A stretch of DNA of 64,000 nucleotides from Gorillibacterium timonense (GCF_001457415.1 NZ_LN881724.1:434001-498000); one strand, 5' to 3'. Positions 1 to 9,007 are shown, counted from the stretch's first letter. Translations and numbers: made by a program. The notes: a model not told the origin generated them from the letters alone.

Positions 1-281
1 TTGGGATTCAGGGAAGCGTCCGGATTTTGAGCGACCATCTGGATGCTCTTCCGCTGCTCCTTGGTGCGACGCTTGCCTAACACGTGAGACCCTAGCAGGA
101 TTTGCCCCTGGGTGGGGGTAATCAACCCCATAATGACGCGGGCCAGCGTGGATTTACCGGACCCGGATTCTCCCACGAGGCCAAGCGTTGTATTCGGCGC
201 AAGCTCCAGGCTGATCTGATCGAGCGCAGTGAAACCACCATATTGCACCGTAAGGTTATCCACCTTGAGAGCGGCTGTCAT
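1..281 (-). CDS. Oligopeptide/nickel-type ABC transporter ATP-binding protein, second ATPase (partial)
   Basis: Only the N-terminal 93 or so residues are visible; the gene continues past the left edge of the window. The protein starts [16 protein letters not shown] and has a Walker A motif, GESGSGKST, followed by a Q-loop region (VAQNPDASLNP), as in the OppF/DppF/NikE subfamily. It would hydrolyse ATP on the cytoplasmic face of a peptide or nickel importer. The ATG overlaps the stop of the preceding ATPase gene by four bases (ATGA), which indicates translational coupling at the end of a five-gene operon. The substrate cannot be told from this piece. Confidence 0.85.
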   Translation of the reverse strand, partial: MTAALKVDNLTVQYGGFTALDQISLELAPNTTLGLVGESGSGKSTLARVIMGLITPTQGQILLGSHVLGKRRTKEQRKSIQMVAQNPDASLNP

Positions 282-1036
282 GATTCGGCACTCCTTTCCA
301 GCTCCGGAAGAGGAAGCACGGAGTTGATCAGCATCCTCGTATAGGAGTGCTGCGGGTTTTGCAGAAGCGGTAAAGTGTCCCCGTGCTCGACAATCTTTCC
401 CTCTTTCATGACATACAGCCGGGAACACAGGGAAGAGGCGACAGCCAGGTTGTGCGTCACGAACACGGTCGCATACCCCAGCTCCTTCTGAAGCCGAATG
501 ATGAGATCGAGAATTTGCCGCTGAACGGTTACGTCCAGAGCGGTCGTCGGTTCATCGCAGAGCAGAAGATCGGGCTTGCAGGCGAGAGCCATCGCAATGA
601 CGATGCGCTGGCATTGTCCGCCTGAGAGCTGGTGGGGGTACCGATCCTTCCCCTTCAAGGAATCGGGAAGACCGAGCAGCTCCAGCAGCTCCAAAGCGAT
701 GGTGCGCGAAGCCTTGCGGCTCACCTGCTGCCGGAAATGAACGACCTCCGCCAGCTGTTTGACGACCGGATAGAGCGGGTCAAGCGCTCGGATCGGGTCT
801 TGAAAAATCATGGCGCAGCGGCCATTCAACTCGATCTTCCCGCCGGCTTGTTCGATGCCGGATGGAAGCAAGCCGATGATGGAGCGCAGCGTTAACGATT
901 TGCCGGAACCGGATTCTCCAATGAGGCCGATGCTTTCTCCGGCTTCGACTTGAAAGCTGACTCCGCTTACCAACGACGGGTTGGTGCGTGTCGCCAAAGT
1001 GACGTTGTCCAAATGAAGTAAAGGTTTGTTAGCCAT
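278..1036 (-). CDS. Oligopeptide/nickel-type ABC transporter ATP-binding protein, first ATPase
   Basis: About 252 residues. It contains Walker A (GESGSGKS), the ABC signature LSGGQ followed by CQR, Walker B (LLLCDEP) and the D-loop region TTALDVTVQ, all typical of the OppD/DppD/NikD family. The chosen ATG shares a base with the stop of the upstream permease (TAATG). The longer open frame upstream lies inside the permease gene and is not needed. It is one of two non-identical ATPases powering the importer encoded in this operon. It lacks the long C-terminal extension of full-length OppD (usually over 320 residues) and is therefore closer in size to NikD-type subunits. Confidence 0.9.
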   Translation of the reverse strand: MANKPLLHLDNVTLATRTNPSLVSGVSFQVEAGESIGLIGESGSGKSLTLRSIIGLLPSGIEQAGGKIELNGRCAMIFQDPIRALDPLYPVVKQLAEVVHFRQQVSRKASRTIALELLELLGLPDSLKGKDRYPHQLSGGQCQRIVIAMALACKPDLLLCDEPTTALDVTVQRQILDLIIRLQKELGYATVFVTHNLAVASSLCSRLYVMKEGKIVEHGDTLPLLQNPQHSYTRMLINSVLPLPELERSAES

Positions 1037-1857
1037 TATTTTCGTCTCCATAGATCCGCTAATCCGTCGCCGACCAGGGACAGGGCGATCCCGGTGTAGA
1101 CCACCGCGAATCCCGGCATAGCCGATAGCCACCATTTTGTCGCAAGGAACGGCTGCCCCTCAGAGATCATTGTACCCCAATCCGGGGTTGGCGGCGCGAT
1201 GCCGATGCCGAGATAGCCGAGCGTGACGATCGCCACAAGCAGGACCGCCATGTCGGTCATAAGCACGATGATCGCCTGCGGCAGTACATTCGGCAGCAGA
1301 TGGCGCAGGAGGATCGTCCGATTTGGAAGTCCCAGGGTTTGCGCAGATGCGACCCATTCCTGGTTGCGATAGGAGGCACTGAGTCCTTTGACGACTCGCG
1401 CATAAACGATCCAGCCGACCAGCATAAACGTGATGTAGATTCCCTTTTCGCCAGCGCCGCTTATGAATGCGACGACAATGACGATCAAGTAAAAAGGGAA
1501 GGCGATGAACGTGTCGGTTAGAAGCGTGATTAACGTGTTCACCCATTTGCCGTAGTAGCCGGCGATCATGCCGAGAAGGACACCGATACAGAACGGAATG
1601 ATCTCAGCCAGCACCATGATCTTCAGATCGGTCCGGGCCGCATAGATCAGCCGGGTGAACAGATCGCGTCCCAGTTGATCGGTTCCGAGCCAGTGCTCGG
1701 CAGACGGCGGACGCAAGATCGCGGCCATGTTCGGATCCGTTGGTGAATGGGGGCTGATAAACGGCGCTAGCAAAGCGATGCTGATCAGGATCACGAGCAT
1801 GATGCAGCCCGCCAGAAGGGAAGGGGTATTACGCAAGGTTGTTAGGGCACGGCGCAT
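1036..1857 (-). CDS. ABC transporter permease, DppC/NikC-like
   Basis: 273 residues. There is one N-terminal membrane helix (about residues 15-35), then the short Asp/Pro-rich segment with GTDQLGRD that is diagnostic of DppC/NikC/OppC permeases, then about five further helices. The EAA loop that contacts the ATPase is around residues 170-195 (SAQTLGLPNRTILLRHLLPN). It pairs with the DppB-like permease encoded just upstream, whose stop overlaps this ATG as TGATG. It acts in the cytoplasmic membrane as half of the translocation channel for peptides or nickel chelates. Confidence 0.9.
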   Translation of the reverse strand: MRRALTTLRNTPSLLAGCIMLVILISIALLAPFISPHSPTDPNMAAILRPPSAEHWLGTDQLGRDLFTRLIYAARTDLKIMVLAEIIPFCIGVLLGMIAGYYGKWVNTLITLLTDTFIAFPFYLIVIVVAFISGAGEKGIYITFMLVGWIVYARVVKGLSASYRNQEWVASAQTLGLPNRTILLRHLLPNVLPQAIIVLMTDMAVLLVAIVTLGYLGIGIAPPTPDWGTMISEGQPFLATKWWLSAMPGFAVVYTGIALSLVGDGLADLWRRK

Positions 1858-2861
1858 CAGGATTCTCCTTTCGTTCGGGGATCCAGATACCCAGCGACAA
1901 CCTCGACCAAGAGCCCGATGATGACGACGAAGAGCGCCGAGTAAAGGGTGATGCCCTGAATGACCGGGAAATCCCGGCTGGAGATCGATTGGAACAGCAG
2001 GCTGCCGATGCCTCTCAGTCCAAAGGCTTTCTCGACGACCAAGGTTCCGCCCATCATGTAGGCGATATTGACGCCAAGAAGCATCAGAGCGGGAAGAGCG
2101 GAATTCCGCAGGACATGCTTCACCAGAATCACCCGGTTGGGAATGCCTGCCGCCTTCAGGGTGACGACGAAATCCGATTCCAGCACCTCCAGCATCTGGG
2201 CTCGAAGTGAGCGAACCAGCGATGGAATTTGCGAAAAGGCAACGGTGATCGCGGGCAGCGTAAGGTCATACAAGGTCTTACCGAAGCCCTTGCCTACTCC
2301 CCCAACGGGGAACCAATGAAGGTTCACGCTGAAGATCAGAATCAGAAGCAGCCCGACCCAGAAGACCGGCATGCCCAGCGTCACGGCAGGCAAGATGCGA
2401 ATGATGTGATCCAGAAATCCGTTCTTATGCGTCGCTGCAAGAATGGCCAACACCAGCGAAATGATGATGGAGAGGAGACAAGCCATCGCAATAAGCAGCA
2501 GCGTTAACGGAATTCGGTCGAAAATGAGCTGTCGGGAGGAAGTTTCGTACACGATGGATGAACCGGTATCGCCATGCGCGAGCAGATTGTGCAGAAAACG
2601 GAGGAACTGCTCCCAGGGAGATAGATCCAAGCCCAGCTTATGCTGCATCTTTTCAATCGCTTCAGCGGTGGCATACTCGCCGAGAATCATCTTCACGGGG
2701 TCTCCCGGCACAAGCCGGATTAGAAAAAAGACAGCCGTCACCACGCAGACAATAACTGATGCGGCCCTAAGAAGGGCGCGCATCAGCCATCTGCGCGGCG
2801 AGGCGATCGTCGCGGTGGATCGAGCTAAGTTTTTGAAAAACGGATTCCGAGTCAAGGTCAT
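1857..2861 (-). CDS. ABC transporter permease, DppB/NikB-like
   Basis: 334 residues. After a short cytoplasmic N-terminus there is a membrane helix (about residues 30-50) and the conserved RLVPGDPV motif of DppB/OppB/NikB permeases. A periplasmic-side stretch and five more helices follow. The EAA-type loop (LKAAGIPNRVILVKHVLRN) lies near residues 235-255. It starts with ATGA overlapping the stop of the substrate-binding protein gene. With its neighbours it forms a typical five-gene importer: binding protein, two permeases, two ATPases. It looks complete. Confidence 0.9.
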   Translation of the reverse strand: MTLTRNPFFKNLARSTATIASPRRWLMRALLRAASVIVCVVTAVFFLIRLVPGDPVKMILGEYATAEAIEKMQHKLGLDLSPWEQFLRFLHNLLAHGDTGSSIVYETSSRQLIFDRIPLTLLLIAMACLLSIIISLVLAILAATHKNGFLDHIIRILPAVTLGMPVFWVGLLLILIFSVNLHWFPVGGVGKGFGKTLYDLTLPAITVAFSQIPSLVRSLRAQMLEVLESDFVVTLKAAGIPNRVILVKHVLRNSALPALMLLGVNIAYMMGGTLVVEKAFGLRGIGSLLFQSISSRDFPVIQGITLYSALFVVIIGLLVEVVAGYLDPRTKGES

Positions 2862-4474
2862 TCACCCTTCAACTGAACGTCTTGGAAACGCACGCTGTTG
2901 TTGGGAAGGACGACGAGGCCTTGAACAGTCGAGCGAACACCGATCAGGATCTCCGGGTAGTACAGCGGAATGTACGGAACATCATCGGCCAGGATCTGCT
3001 GCAGCTTGGTGTAGATCTCGGCGCGCTGATCTCCATCAGGCGTTTGTTGACCCTCACGCAGAAGCTTGGTTACTTCGTCTTTGGTGTAATGGGTCCAATA
3101 CGATTTGCTGAAGCCATCCGGGTCCGTTTGGAAGGCAAGGATCGAGTTGGCTTCCGGCGAATCGGCCTGTCCGCTGTTGATCATGGCGGAGAAGTTGTAT
3201 TTAAAGAACCGTTCACGGAAAGCGGCGAGTTCAACCGATTCAATCTTGATGTCGATGCCGATCGACTTCCCGGCTGCCTGGATGATCTGGGCTTCCTGCG
3301 CTCTCGAGCTGTTGCCGGAAGCAATCAGCAGGGAAGTCGAGAAGCCAGTCGGGAATTTCGATTTAGCCAGCTCTGCCTTCGCTTCGTCCACGTTGAAGGT
3401 GAGAGCCTTCACCTTGTCGTTGGCGTTGTAAGGAATCGCCGGGGGCAACAGCGATGTTGCGGCTTTGGCGAAGCCGAAGGTCACGGCATTGGTCAAGCCT
3501 TCGCGGTCAAGTGCCAGGGCCAGTGCGCGGCGAACATGGACGTCAGAGAAGTGCTCATCCAGCGTATTGAAGAACAGTTGCTCTGTTACCCAACTGCCGT
3601 TCGTCGCTACGGTCGTATCCGATCCTTGCTTCAGCTCATTCGCATTTTGCAGAGCAACCGTCTCGATGGCATCGACTTCACCAGCCTTCAGCTGGTTGAT
3701 CGCTTGGCTATCGTCGTTAACCAGCTTATAGACCAACTCGTCGAGATAGGGCTTGCCTTCCTGCCAGTAGTTGGGGTTTTTGGCGAACGTCAGGTCACCG
3801 GCCGGGTCCCAATTCTTGACGACGAAAGGGCCGGTCCCGATGGGGTTTTTGAAGAATTCTTCTTCGGTTTTGCCGCCGAAGTCCTTCGGAAGGATCCCAT
3901 TGGAGAAGTTGGAGAGCTCAGTGATAAACGGCGTATAGGGCGTCTGCAGCTTAATGACGAGCGTCTTGTTGTCTTGAGCCGTAAGCGAATCGACCTTGGC
4001 CGAGATCGCCAGAGGGCCGCCTACATCCAGATGGCGCTGCAGGGAGAACACGGCGTCTCCGGCGGTTACTTCGGTTCCATTGGAGAACTTCAGGCCGTCG
4101 CGGAGGACGAACGTGTATGTCAATCCGTCCGAGCTGATTTCGTGCGATTTGGCGAGCCAGTCGACCAATTTCCCATCGCTGTCGAACGCCACCAGCGGTT
4201 CGAACACTTTATCGATGGCAAAAGCATTGTTTGCCGTAATCTGATTGTGCAGATCAAACGAGGTAACCGATGCGGCGCGAGCGTAGGTGAATGTTCCGCC
4301 TTTTGCCGGCGCAGCGGATGCGGCTTCGGTACCGGCAGGTTCGCTTTGATTCGGGCTTTGACTTTCCGATGCGTTCGGTTTGGATGTGGAGCAGCCTGCC
4401 AATGCGAGTAACGCAACTAAGAACAGAGAGATGACCAGAACCGTTTTCCTTTGCTGTCTATTTCTTTTTGCCAT
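2858..4474 (-). CDS. Extracellular solute-binding lipoprotein of a peptide/nickel ABC importer (SBP family 5)
   Basis: About 538 residues. The start is the ATG (MAKRNRQQRK) about ten bases after a G-rich Shine-Dalgarno (GGGGGG). An earlier in-frame ATG has no ribosome site. A basic and hydrophobic signal is followed by the lipobox LALAGC, so the mature protein is a lipoprotein anchored at the outer face of the membrane, after a Ser/Glu/Pro-rich linker. The body has family-5 features, including the N-terminal region YARAASVTSFDLHN and the segment GTGPFVVKNWDPAGDLTFAKNPNYW. It captures the ligand for the permeases encoded downstream. Peptides are the usual ligand, but nickel or opines are possible. 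Confidence 0.9.
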   Translation of the reverse strand: MAKRNRQQRKTVLVISLFLVALLALAGCSTSKPNASESQSPNQSEPAGTEAASAAPAKGGTFTYARAASVTSFDLHNQITANNAFAIDKVFEPLVAFDSDGKLVDWLAKSHEISSDGLTYTFVLRDGLKFSNGTEVTAGDAVFSLQRHLDVGGPLAISAKVDSLTAQDNKTLVIKLQTPYTPFITELSNFSNGILPKDFGGKTEEEFFKNPIGTGPFVVKNWDPAGDLTFAKNPNYWQEGKPYLDELVYKLVNDDSQAINQLKAGEVDAIETVALQNANELKQGSDTTVATNGSWVTEQLFFNTLDEHFSDVHVRRALALALDREGLTNAVTFGFAKAATSLLPPAIPYNANDKVKALTFNVDEAKAELAKSKFPTGFSTSLLIASGNSSRAQEAQIIQAAGKSIGIDIKIESVELAAFRERFFKYNFSAMINSGQADSPEANSILAFQTDPDGFSKSYWTHYTKDEVTKLLREGQQTPDGDQRAEIYTKLQQILADDVPYIPLYYPEILIGVRSTVQGLVVLPNNSVRFQDVQLKGE

Positions 4475-4639
4475 GTTCCATGTTTCCCCCCATGCATTCA
4501 TCTATTTCGTTCGTAAAACCGATTAAACCAGTCGGCTTTATGTAATAATACTGGATTCATTCTAATCTTGCAACTCATAATCTCCCCCAGGAGCGCAGTT
4601 TATTATACACAACTGAAAATGATTCTAGGGAACACACTG

Positions 4640-4685
4640 CCTAGGTCTGTGGTCTGCTTCATGCTCGTCGACCTCATGGTCTAGG
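4640..4685. promoter_or_regulatory. Imperfect dyad in the divergent promoter region
   Basis: CCTAG (about 4640-4645) and CTAGG (about 4681-4685) form the outer arms, with GGTC and GACC as inner arms. The dyad lies between the divergent importer operon (minus) and the secreted protein gene (plus). It could be an operator or the base of an RNA hairpin. No regulator gene is adjacent. Confidence 0.25.
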
Positions 4686-4779
4686 AGAACTAGATTGTAA
4701 GATACCCCCTCGAAAGCATAGGAGGCCGCCGAATGATACTAGTGAGAGTTTCTACTCTACACCTAGGAGGAATTAGTTG

Positions 4780-5664
4780 ATGCTTAAGAAGAAAATCTTG
4801 ACCCTCATGGCGGCTTTACTCGCATTTAGCGGATCTGCTGGTGCGGTGTACGCGAAACAGGAAGATCCCGCCAAAGGCAAGAAGGAGACGTCCGCTCCTG
4901 GGAAAAATCAGGCTCCCGGCAAGGTGGAGGTAAAGCTTCCGAATGATCAAGAGAGTACGGTTACCTCCGTTACCTACACGACATATGGCAATGGCAAAAG
5001 CAACGGAAACGGCAAGGGGCCGCAAGGCTACAAAGGCCTTTTGAACGCCATTGAGAATGTGAAGGACAAGCCTGCGGGTGCGGTCATTGCGGAAATCTTG
5101 TTGTCCCAGTACGGAGACAAGCTGACTGCTGAACAAAAGGCAAAGCTTGAAGCCATTGTGGCCAAGGACGAAGCGTTGACCGCAGCTGCGGATCTGCTGG
5201 CTAAGCTCGGCAGCGTGACGGAAGCGGTCTATGTCCAGAAAGAAGCGATCAAGGTCAACGTTACCAACATCAATTCTTATAAGAAGCTCGGCAAGCTGTA
5301 TGAGAAGCTCGGTAAAAAAGGCATCAAGCTATACGTCAACGGCGATGAGCTCGCCTTCAAGGTAGCTCCGTACGTTCGTGGCGGCAGCACGTTGGTTCCT
5401 TTCCGTGTCATTGCGGAAGCGTTGAACGCTCAGGTTACCTGGAACGCTGCCGATCAGTCCGTGACGGTATCTCGCGATGGAATCACGGTGAAGCTGGTTA
5501 TTGGTAAGACCACCGCGTATGTCAATGGCAAAAAGGTGAATCTGGCGGTTGCAGCGGAGGTCAAAGCAGGCACCACTCTAGTGCCCGTACGTTTCATCAG
5601 CGAATCGCTAAAGGCGAACGTGAACTGGGAAGGCGAAAGCCAAAGCGTGATCATCAACGAATAG
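4780..5664 (+). CDS. Secreted protein with C-terminal copper amine oxidase N-terminal-like domains
   Basis: 294 residues, starting at an ATG nine bases after AGGAGG. The N-terminus (KKKILTLMAALLAFSGSAGAVYA) is a signal peptide with a likely cut after VYA. A Lys/Gly/Asn-rich low-complexity stretch follows, then a helical middle region (about 80-170). The C-terminal 110 residues contain two repeats of the type VNG...TLVPxRxIxEAL/ESL...VxW, the copper amine oxidase N-terminal-like fold that is abundant in secreted Paenibacillaceae proteins. In this family the domain is not an enzyme and is thought to bind the cell surface or other proteins. No catalytic amine oxidase domain is present, so the role is unknown. 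Confidence 0.85.
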   Translation: MLKKKILTLMAALLAFSGSAGAVYAKQEDPAKGKKETSAPGKNQAPGKVEVKLPNDQESTVTSVTYTTYGNGKSNGNGKGPQGYKGLLNAIENVKDKPAGAVIAEILLSQYGDKLTAEQKAKLEAIVAKDEALTAAADLLAKLGSVTEAVYVQKEAIKVNVTNINSYKKLGKLYEKLGKKGIKLYVNGDELAFKVAPYVRGGSTLVPFRVIAEALNAQVTWNAADQSVTVSRDGITVKLVIGKTTAYVNGKKVNLAVAAEVKAGTTLVPVRFISESLKANVNWEGESQSVIINE

Positions 5665-5681
5665 TTCCTGTAAGAACAATG

Positions 5682-5708
5682 AGACCCGTGGCTCCATGCC
5701 TCGGGTCT
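5682..5708 (+). terminator. Possible terminator hairpin
   Basis: AGACCCG and CGGGTCT form a 7 bp stem 18 bases after the stop codon of the secreted protein gene. There is no clear T-run, so termination may be weak. Confidence 0.35.
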
Positions 5709-5908
5709 ATTCGCGTTAATATGGAGGAATCGGATCGATCTAGTAGGACTCCAATTGGACTTCGTGGCTCCGCCGCCGAGTAGAAAGCGGACTCCTTGGC
5801 TACCTTACCCTAGATGAAGTACACTGGGAATAGGATCATCAGGGTCAGGACTTAGCTGCCAATTGGCGCAATCAGATATAATTCTTTAATAGAAGGAAGT
5901 GTTTCCGA

Positions 5909-6616
5909 ATGAACTTCGAAGAGGTTATGCAGGAGCTTGAAGCGCTCGGCAAGGAGCGAACGAAAAAAATCTACCTATCCAACGGCGCGCACGAACCGCT
6001 TTTTGGCGTAGCAACCGGTGCCATGAAGCCCATCGCCAAGAAGATAAAAAGGAATCAACCTTTGGCGGAGCAGCTTTACGCTACAGGGAACTACGACGCC
6101 ATGTACTTTGCCGGTGTGATTGCTGACCCCAAGGCGATGACGGAAGCGGATTTTGAGCGCTGGATCGATGCCGCATACTTCTACATGCTGTCCGACTTTG
6201 TGGTTGCCGTAACGCTGGCCGAAACGGATATCGCCCAAGTGGTGGCCGACAAATGGATTGCAAGCGGAGAAGAACTGAGAATGTCAGCGGGCTGGAGCTG
6301 TTACTGCTGGCTTTTGGGGAATCGTCCGGACGGTGAATTTTCCGCAGCCAAACTTGCCGGTATGCTTGAGCTTGTGAAAAAGACGATCCATCAATCTCCC
6401 GTACGGACCAAGTACGCGATGAATCAGTTCCTATACACCGTCGCCGTGTCCTATGTGCCGCTGCATGATCAAGCGACTGAGACCGCTAAGGCGGTAGGGC
6501 CGGTTGAAGTCAATCCGGGCAAGTCCAAGACCAAGCTCCTGATTGCCTCCGAAACGATCCAGAAGGCAATGGATAGAGGACAGCTTGGCTTCAAACGCAA
6601 GTATGTCAGGTGCTGA
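5909..6616 (+). CDS. DNA alkylation repair protein, AlkD-like HEAT-repeat family
   Basis: 235 residues, made almost entirely of helices with spacing typical of HEAT-like repeats, and resembling the DNA alkylation repair family (AlkC/AlkD). The segments FGVATGAMKPIAKKIKRNQPLAEQLYATGNYDAMYFAGVIAD and LRMSAGWSCYCWLLG match family features. AlkD glycosylases excise bulky or cationic 3- and 7-alkylpurines without base flipping. The ATG follows AGAAGGAAGTG. It stands alone, with about 240 bases of non-coding DNA before it. Family assignment is by similarity of pattern; glycosylase activity is inferred. Confidence 0.75.
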   Translation: MNFEEVMQELEALGKERTKKIYLSNGAHEPLFGVATGAMKPIAKKIKRNQPLAEQLYATGNYDAMYFAGVIADPKAMTEADFERWIDAAYFYMLSDFVVAVTLAETDIAQVVADKWIASGEELRMSAGWSCYCWLLGNRPDGEFSAAKLAGMLELVKKTIHQSPVRTKYAMNQFLYTVAVSYVPLHDQATETAKAVGPVEVNPGKSKTKLLIASETIQKAMDRGQLGFKRKYVRC

Positions 6617-6717
6617 CGGGTTGCCATCCCGTTTAGCCGGAATCTAGTTTTTGATGGAACGAACGGGGTCAATGTTAGCTGAGCAAAAGAAAGGAACACA
6701 AGGGGGAAGTACCGGAG

Positions 6718-6827
6718 GGAATTTGGAAGTGGAGGAGCGCTAGCGTTCGCCTTTGTTTTCGGATTTCATCCGCGATAGATTCATTTAAGGAATCCGAAAA
6801 CAACAAGCGGCCGGAGCTCCAAATCTC
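6718..6827. repeat. Large imperfect palindrome between genes
   Basis: A perfect 13 bp inverted repeat (6753-6765 and 6791-6803, TTGTTTTCGGATT and its complement) has a 25-base loop, flanked by outer paired arms (ATTTGGA at 6721-6727 with TCCAAAT at 6818-6824). It fills the 305-base gap between the AlkD-like gene and the response regulator gene. There is no open reading frame and no terminator-like T-run. It has the look of a dispersed, REP- or MITE-like hairpin element, but copy number cannot be judged from one window. Confidence 0.5.
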
Positions 6828-6921
6828 CTGCAGGTACGACCTTACCTCATGAGTAACATTATTAGGTTCAGGCTATATAGATAGGTTTCAAATAGGGATG
6901 TTTCGTTGTGGAGGAAAAGTG

Positions 6922-7599
6922 ATGGCCCATTATGACTGCTTACTCGTGGATGATGAAGAAGCGTTATCCCAAAGCACCTGCAAATATTTTACTATGTTTG
7001 GACTAAAAACCTTCTGGGCTGCCGATGAACAGGCTTGCTTTGACTTTCTTGCGCACAACAAAACCGATTTGATTCTGCTTGATATCAACTTGGGGCAGCA
7101 GTCGTCTGGATTTGAAATATGCAAAGAGCTGAGAAGGACGACCAACATCCCCATTTTGTTTATAAGCGCGCGGACCAGCGACGATGATGTGCTGCTCGCA
7201 CTCAATATCGGTGGGGATGACTATATCCAAAAGCCGTACGCACTCAGCATTCTTTTGGCTAAAGTAAAAGCGGTATTAAAAAGGTATAAGGGCGACGAGG
7301 ATGCCTTGCATTTTGGAAGCTTTAAACTGGATCGGATCACCGAAAAATTGATGAACGATGGCACCGAAATTAAGCTGAAGGCGATGGAATATAAGCTGCT
7401 TGTCTATTTGATCCAAAACAAAAATCGCCCTCTATCCAAAGAGGAATTGTTCGCTAACGTTTGGAAGGATGCCATTACGACGGATGGAACCTTGAATGTC
7501 CACATCCGCAAGCTGCGTGAAAAAATTGAAGGAAATCCCAATGAACCGCGTTACATCAAGACCATTTGGGGAACCGGCTATGTATTCGAAGCCGACTAG
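6922..7599 (+). CDS. OmpR/PhoB-family response regulator
   Basis: 225 residues from the ATG that follows GGAGGAAAA; an earlier ATG at 6898 lacks a ribosome site. The receiver domain has the acidic pair DDEE near the N-terminus, the phosphorylated Asp in LILLDINLG, a conserved Ser in FISAR and Lys in IQKPYA. The C-terminal half is a winged helix (LKAMEYKLLVYLIQNKNRPLSKEELFANVW...VHIRKLREKIE...IKTIWGTGYVFE). It sits directly before its histidine kinase and an FtsX-type exporter. It likely binds the TAAG direct repeats found upstream of the exporter ATPase gene. Confidence 0.92.
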   Translation: MAHYDCLLVDDEEALSQSTCKYFTMFGLKTFWAADEQACFDFLAHNKTDLILLDINLGQQSSGFEICKELRRTTNIPILFISARTSDDDVLLALNIGGDDYIQKPYALSILLAKVKAVLKRYKGDEDALHFGSFKLDRITEKLMNDGTEIKLKAMEYKLLVYLIQNKNRPLSKEELFANVWKDAITTDGTLNVHIRKLREKIEGNPNEPRYIKTIWGTGYVFEAD

Positions 7600-7608
7600 A
7601 GGTGGCAG

Positions 7609-8874
7609 ATGAGAATCAGGAAAGGATCGATCTGGGCGGTAGCCATTCTTATCATGGGGATTGGTGTTATTCTTTTTGCGTTTCGCGGCTCGGATGAAGA
7701 AGGAATCGATCTGGTTGCTGTGAATGATATTACCCAGTCGCTTGTCGAGCAGTGGGGTCGTTTTGATTCGGTTGAATGGCCTGGCCGGCAGTACGGATTG
7801 GATTATGCGGTATTGGATAACCGTGGCGATTTCCTTGGAGCAACAAGGAGTGGATTAAATGAGACCGTGGACGAGGCTATCCGGAACCGGGATACGATTG
7901 TCGATATCACGCAAGAAGGAACGGTTCTGGGGAAATTGATTCTGTACAATCATACCCGTGAGATCTGGGGACAATACCGGGATGACCTCCTCCTTCTATT
8001 AGGCGTTAGTCTCGTTTTTATCACTCTGTTTTGTCTGATTTATGCCGAATACATCGACCGGTCTATTTTTCGTCCCTTTCGTAAGCTGCAAGCCTTCGCC
8101 CGCCATGTGGCAGAGGGCAAGCTGGACATGCCGCTCGAAATGGAAAAAGGCAATGGATTTGGCGCTTTCGCGGAAAGCTTTGACATCATGAGAGAGGAGC
8201 TTGCGAAAGCGCGTGAGAGCGAGAGAATGGCCAATCAAAGCAAGAAGGAGCTGGTCGCATCGCTTAGCCATGACATAAAAACACCAATCGCCTCCATCAA
8301 AGCCGTCTCTGAGGTAATGATGATGAATGCTCGGGATGAGGAAGACCGAAACCAACTGGACGTGATCAATTCCAAAGCGGATCAGATCAACACCCTCATC
8401 ACCAATCTGTTTAACGCCACATTGGAGGAGCTGCAGCAGCTAACCGTTGCGGTAACGGAGGAGTCGAGCGCCGTAGTGGGGGATGTTATTAAACAAGTTG
8501 ATTATCTTAATAAAGCTACGATACCCTCTATTCCAGAATGCATCATACGGGTAGACCGGTTGAGATTTCTGCAGGTCGTTGACAATGTGATCAGCAATTC
8601 CTACAAATATGCAGGTACCCCCATCGTTGTATCCGCAAGCATCAAAGGACAATATTTGGAGATGGGGTTCAAGGACGCTGGACAAGGTGTCTCCCCGGAT
8701 GAACTTCCCCTTCTATTTAATAAATTCTATCGCGCCAAAAATTCAACAGGCAAAAGTGGAACTGGGCTCGGCTTGTACATATCCCATTACCTGATGAGCC
8801 AAATGTCTGGAGAGATGGACTGCAGAAACGTAGAGGGAGGCTTTATGGTGACCGTCCGATTACTCCTCGCGTGA
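7609..8874 (+). CDS. Sensor histidine kinase of the exporter-linked two-component system
   Basis: 421 residues. There is an N-terminal membrane helix (about 8-25), an extracytoplasmic sensor loop of about 100 residues, a second helix (about 128-148) and a HAMP domain (RPFRKLQAFARHVAEGKLDMPLE). The HisKA box SHDIKTPIAS places the phosphorylated His near residue 221. The ATPase domain has an N-box (VVDNVISNSYKYA), a G1 box (FKDAGQGVSPDE) and a G2 box (GKSGTGLGLYIS). The gene is nine bases after its response regulator. The sensor loop is far longer than the short extracellular loops of BceS-type intramembrane kinases, so direct ligand sensing is more likely than sensing through the transporter. 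Confidence 0.92.
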   Translation: MRIRKGSIWAVAILIMGIGVILFAFRGSDEEGIDLVAVNDITQSLVEQWGRFDSVEWPGRQYGLDYAVLDNRGDFLGATRSGLNETVDEAIRNRDTIVDITQEGTVLGKLILYNHTREIWGQYRDDLLLLLGVSLVFITLFCLIYAEYIDRSIFRPFRKLQAFARHVAEGKLDMPLEMEKGNGFGAFAESFDIMREELAKARESERMANQSKKELVASLSHDIKTPIASIKAVSEVMMMNARDEEDRNQLDVINSKADQINTLITNLFNATLEELQQLTVAVTEESSAVVGDVIKQVDYLNKATIPSIPECIIRVDRLRFLQVVDNVISNSYKYAGTPIVVSASIKGQYLEMGFKDAGQGVSPDELPLLFNKFYRAKNSTGKSGTGLGLYISHYLMSQMSGEMDCRNVEGGFMVTVRLLLA

Positions 8875-8891
8875 AAGATTTTAGAATTGGC

Positions 8892-8937
8892 TAAGAACCG
8901 ATTAAGGACTCGTTAAGAATTGATAAGGTACGATAAG
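8892..8937 (+). promoter_or_regulatory. Tandem TAAG repeats, probable OmpR-type response regulator operator
   Basis: TAAG occurs at 8892, 8903, 8914, 8924 and 8934, a spacing of 11, 11, 10 and 10 bases, so all copies fall on one face of the helix. This is the arrangement recognised by OmpR/PhoB-family regulators binding as head-to-tail dimers. It lies between the histidine kinase gene and the exporter ATPase gene, so the system probably activates its own exporter. Confidence 0.6.
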
Positions 8938-8990
8938 ACTGTCAGAACCTTTCCTCGTCACGTGCAGAAAGGTTGAACAGTCTTATTTTT
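8934..8990 (+). terminator. Strong hairpin with T-run after the two-component genes
   Basis: TAAGACTGT pairs with ACAGTCTTA and, inside it, AACCTTTC pairs with GAAAGGTT; five T residues follow. It ends the two-component transcript. Because the TAAG operator is immediately upstream, the hairpin would also lie in any leader transcribed from that operator towards the exporter genes and could act as an attenuator. Confidence 0.75.
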
Positions 8991-9007
8991 GATTAGGGGG
9001 CCGAGGA

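Noticed and set aside
2882..4411. Long plus-strand open frame (509 codons)
   Set aside because: It is antisense to the solute-binding protein gene, which has a lipobox and family motifs. The plus-strand product has no recognisable domain.
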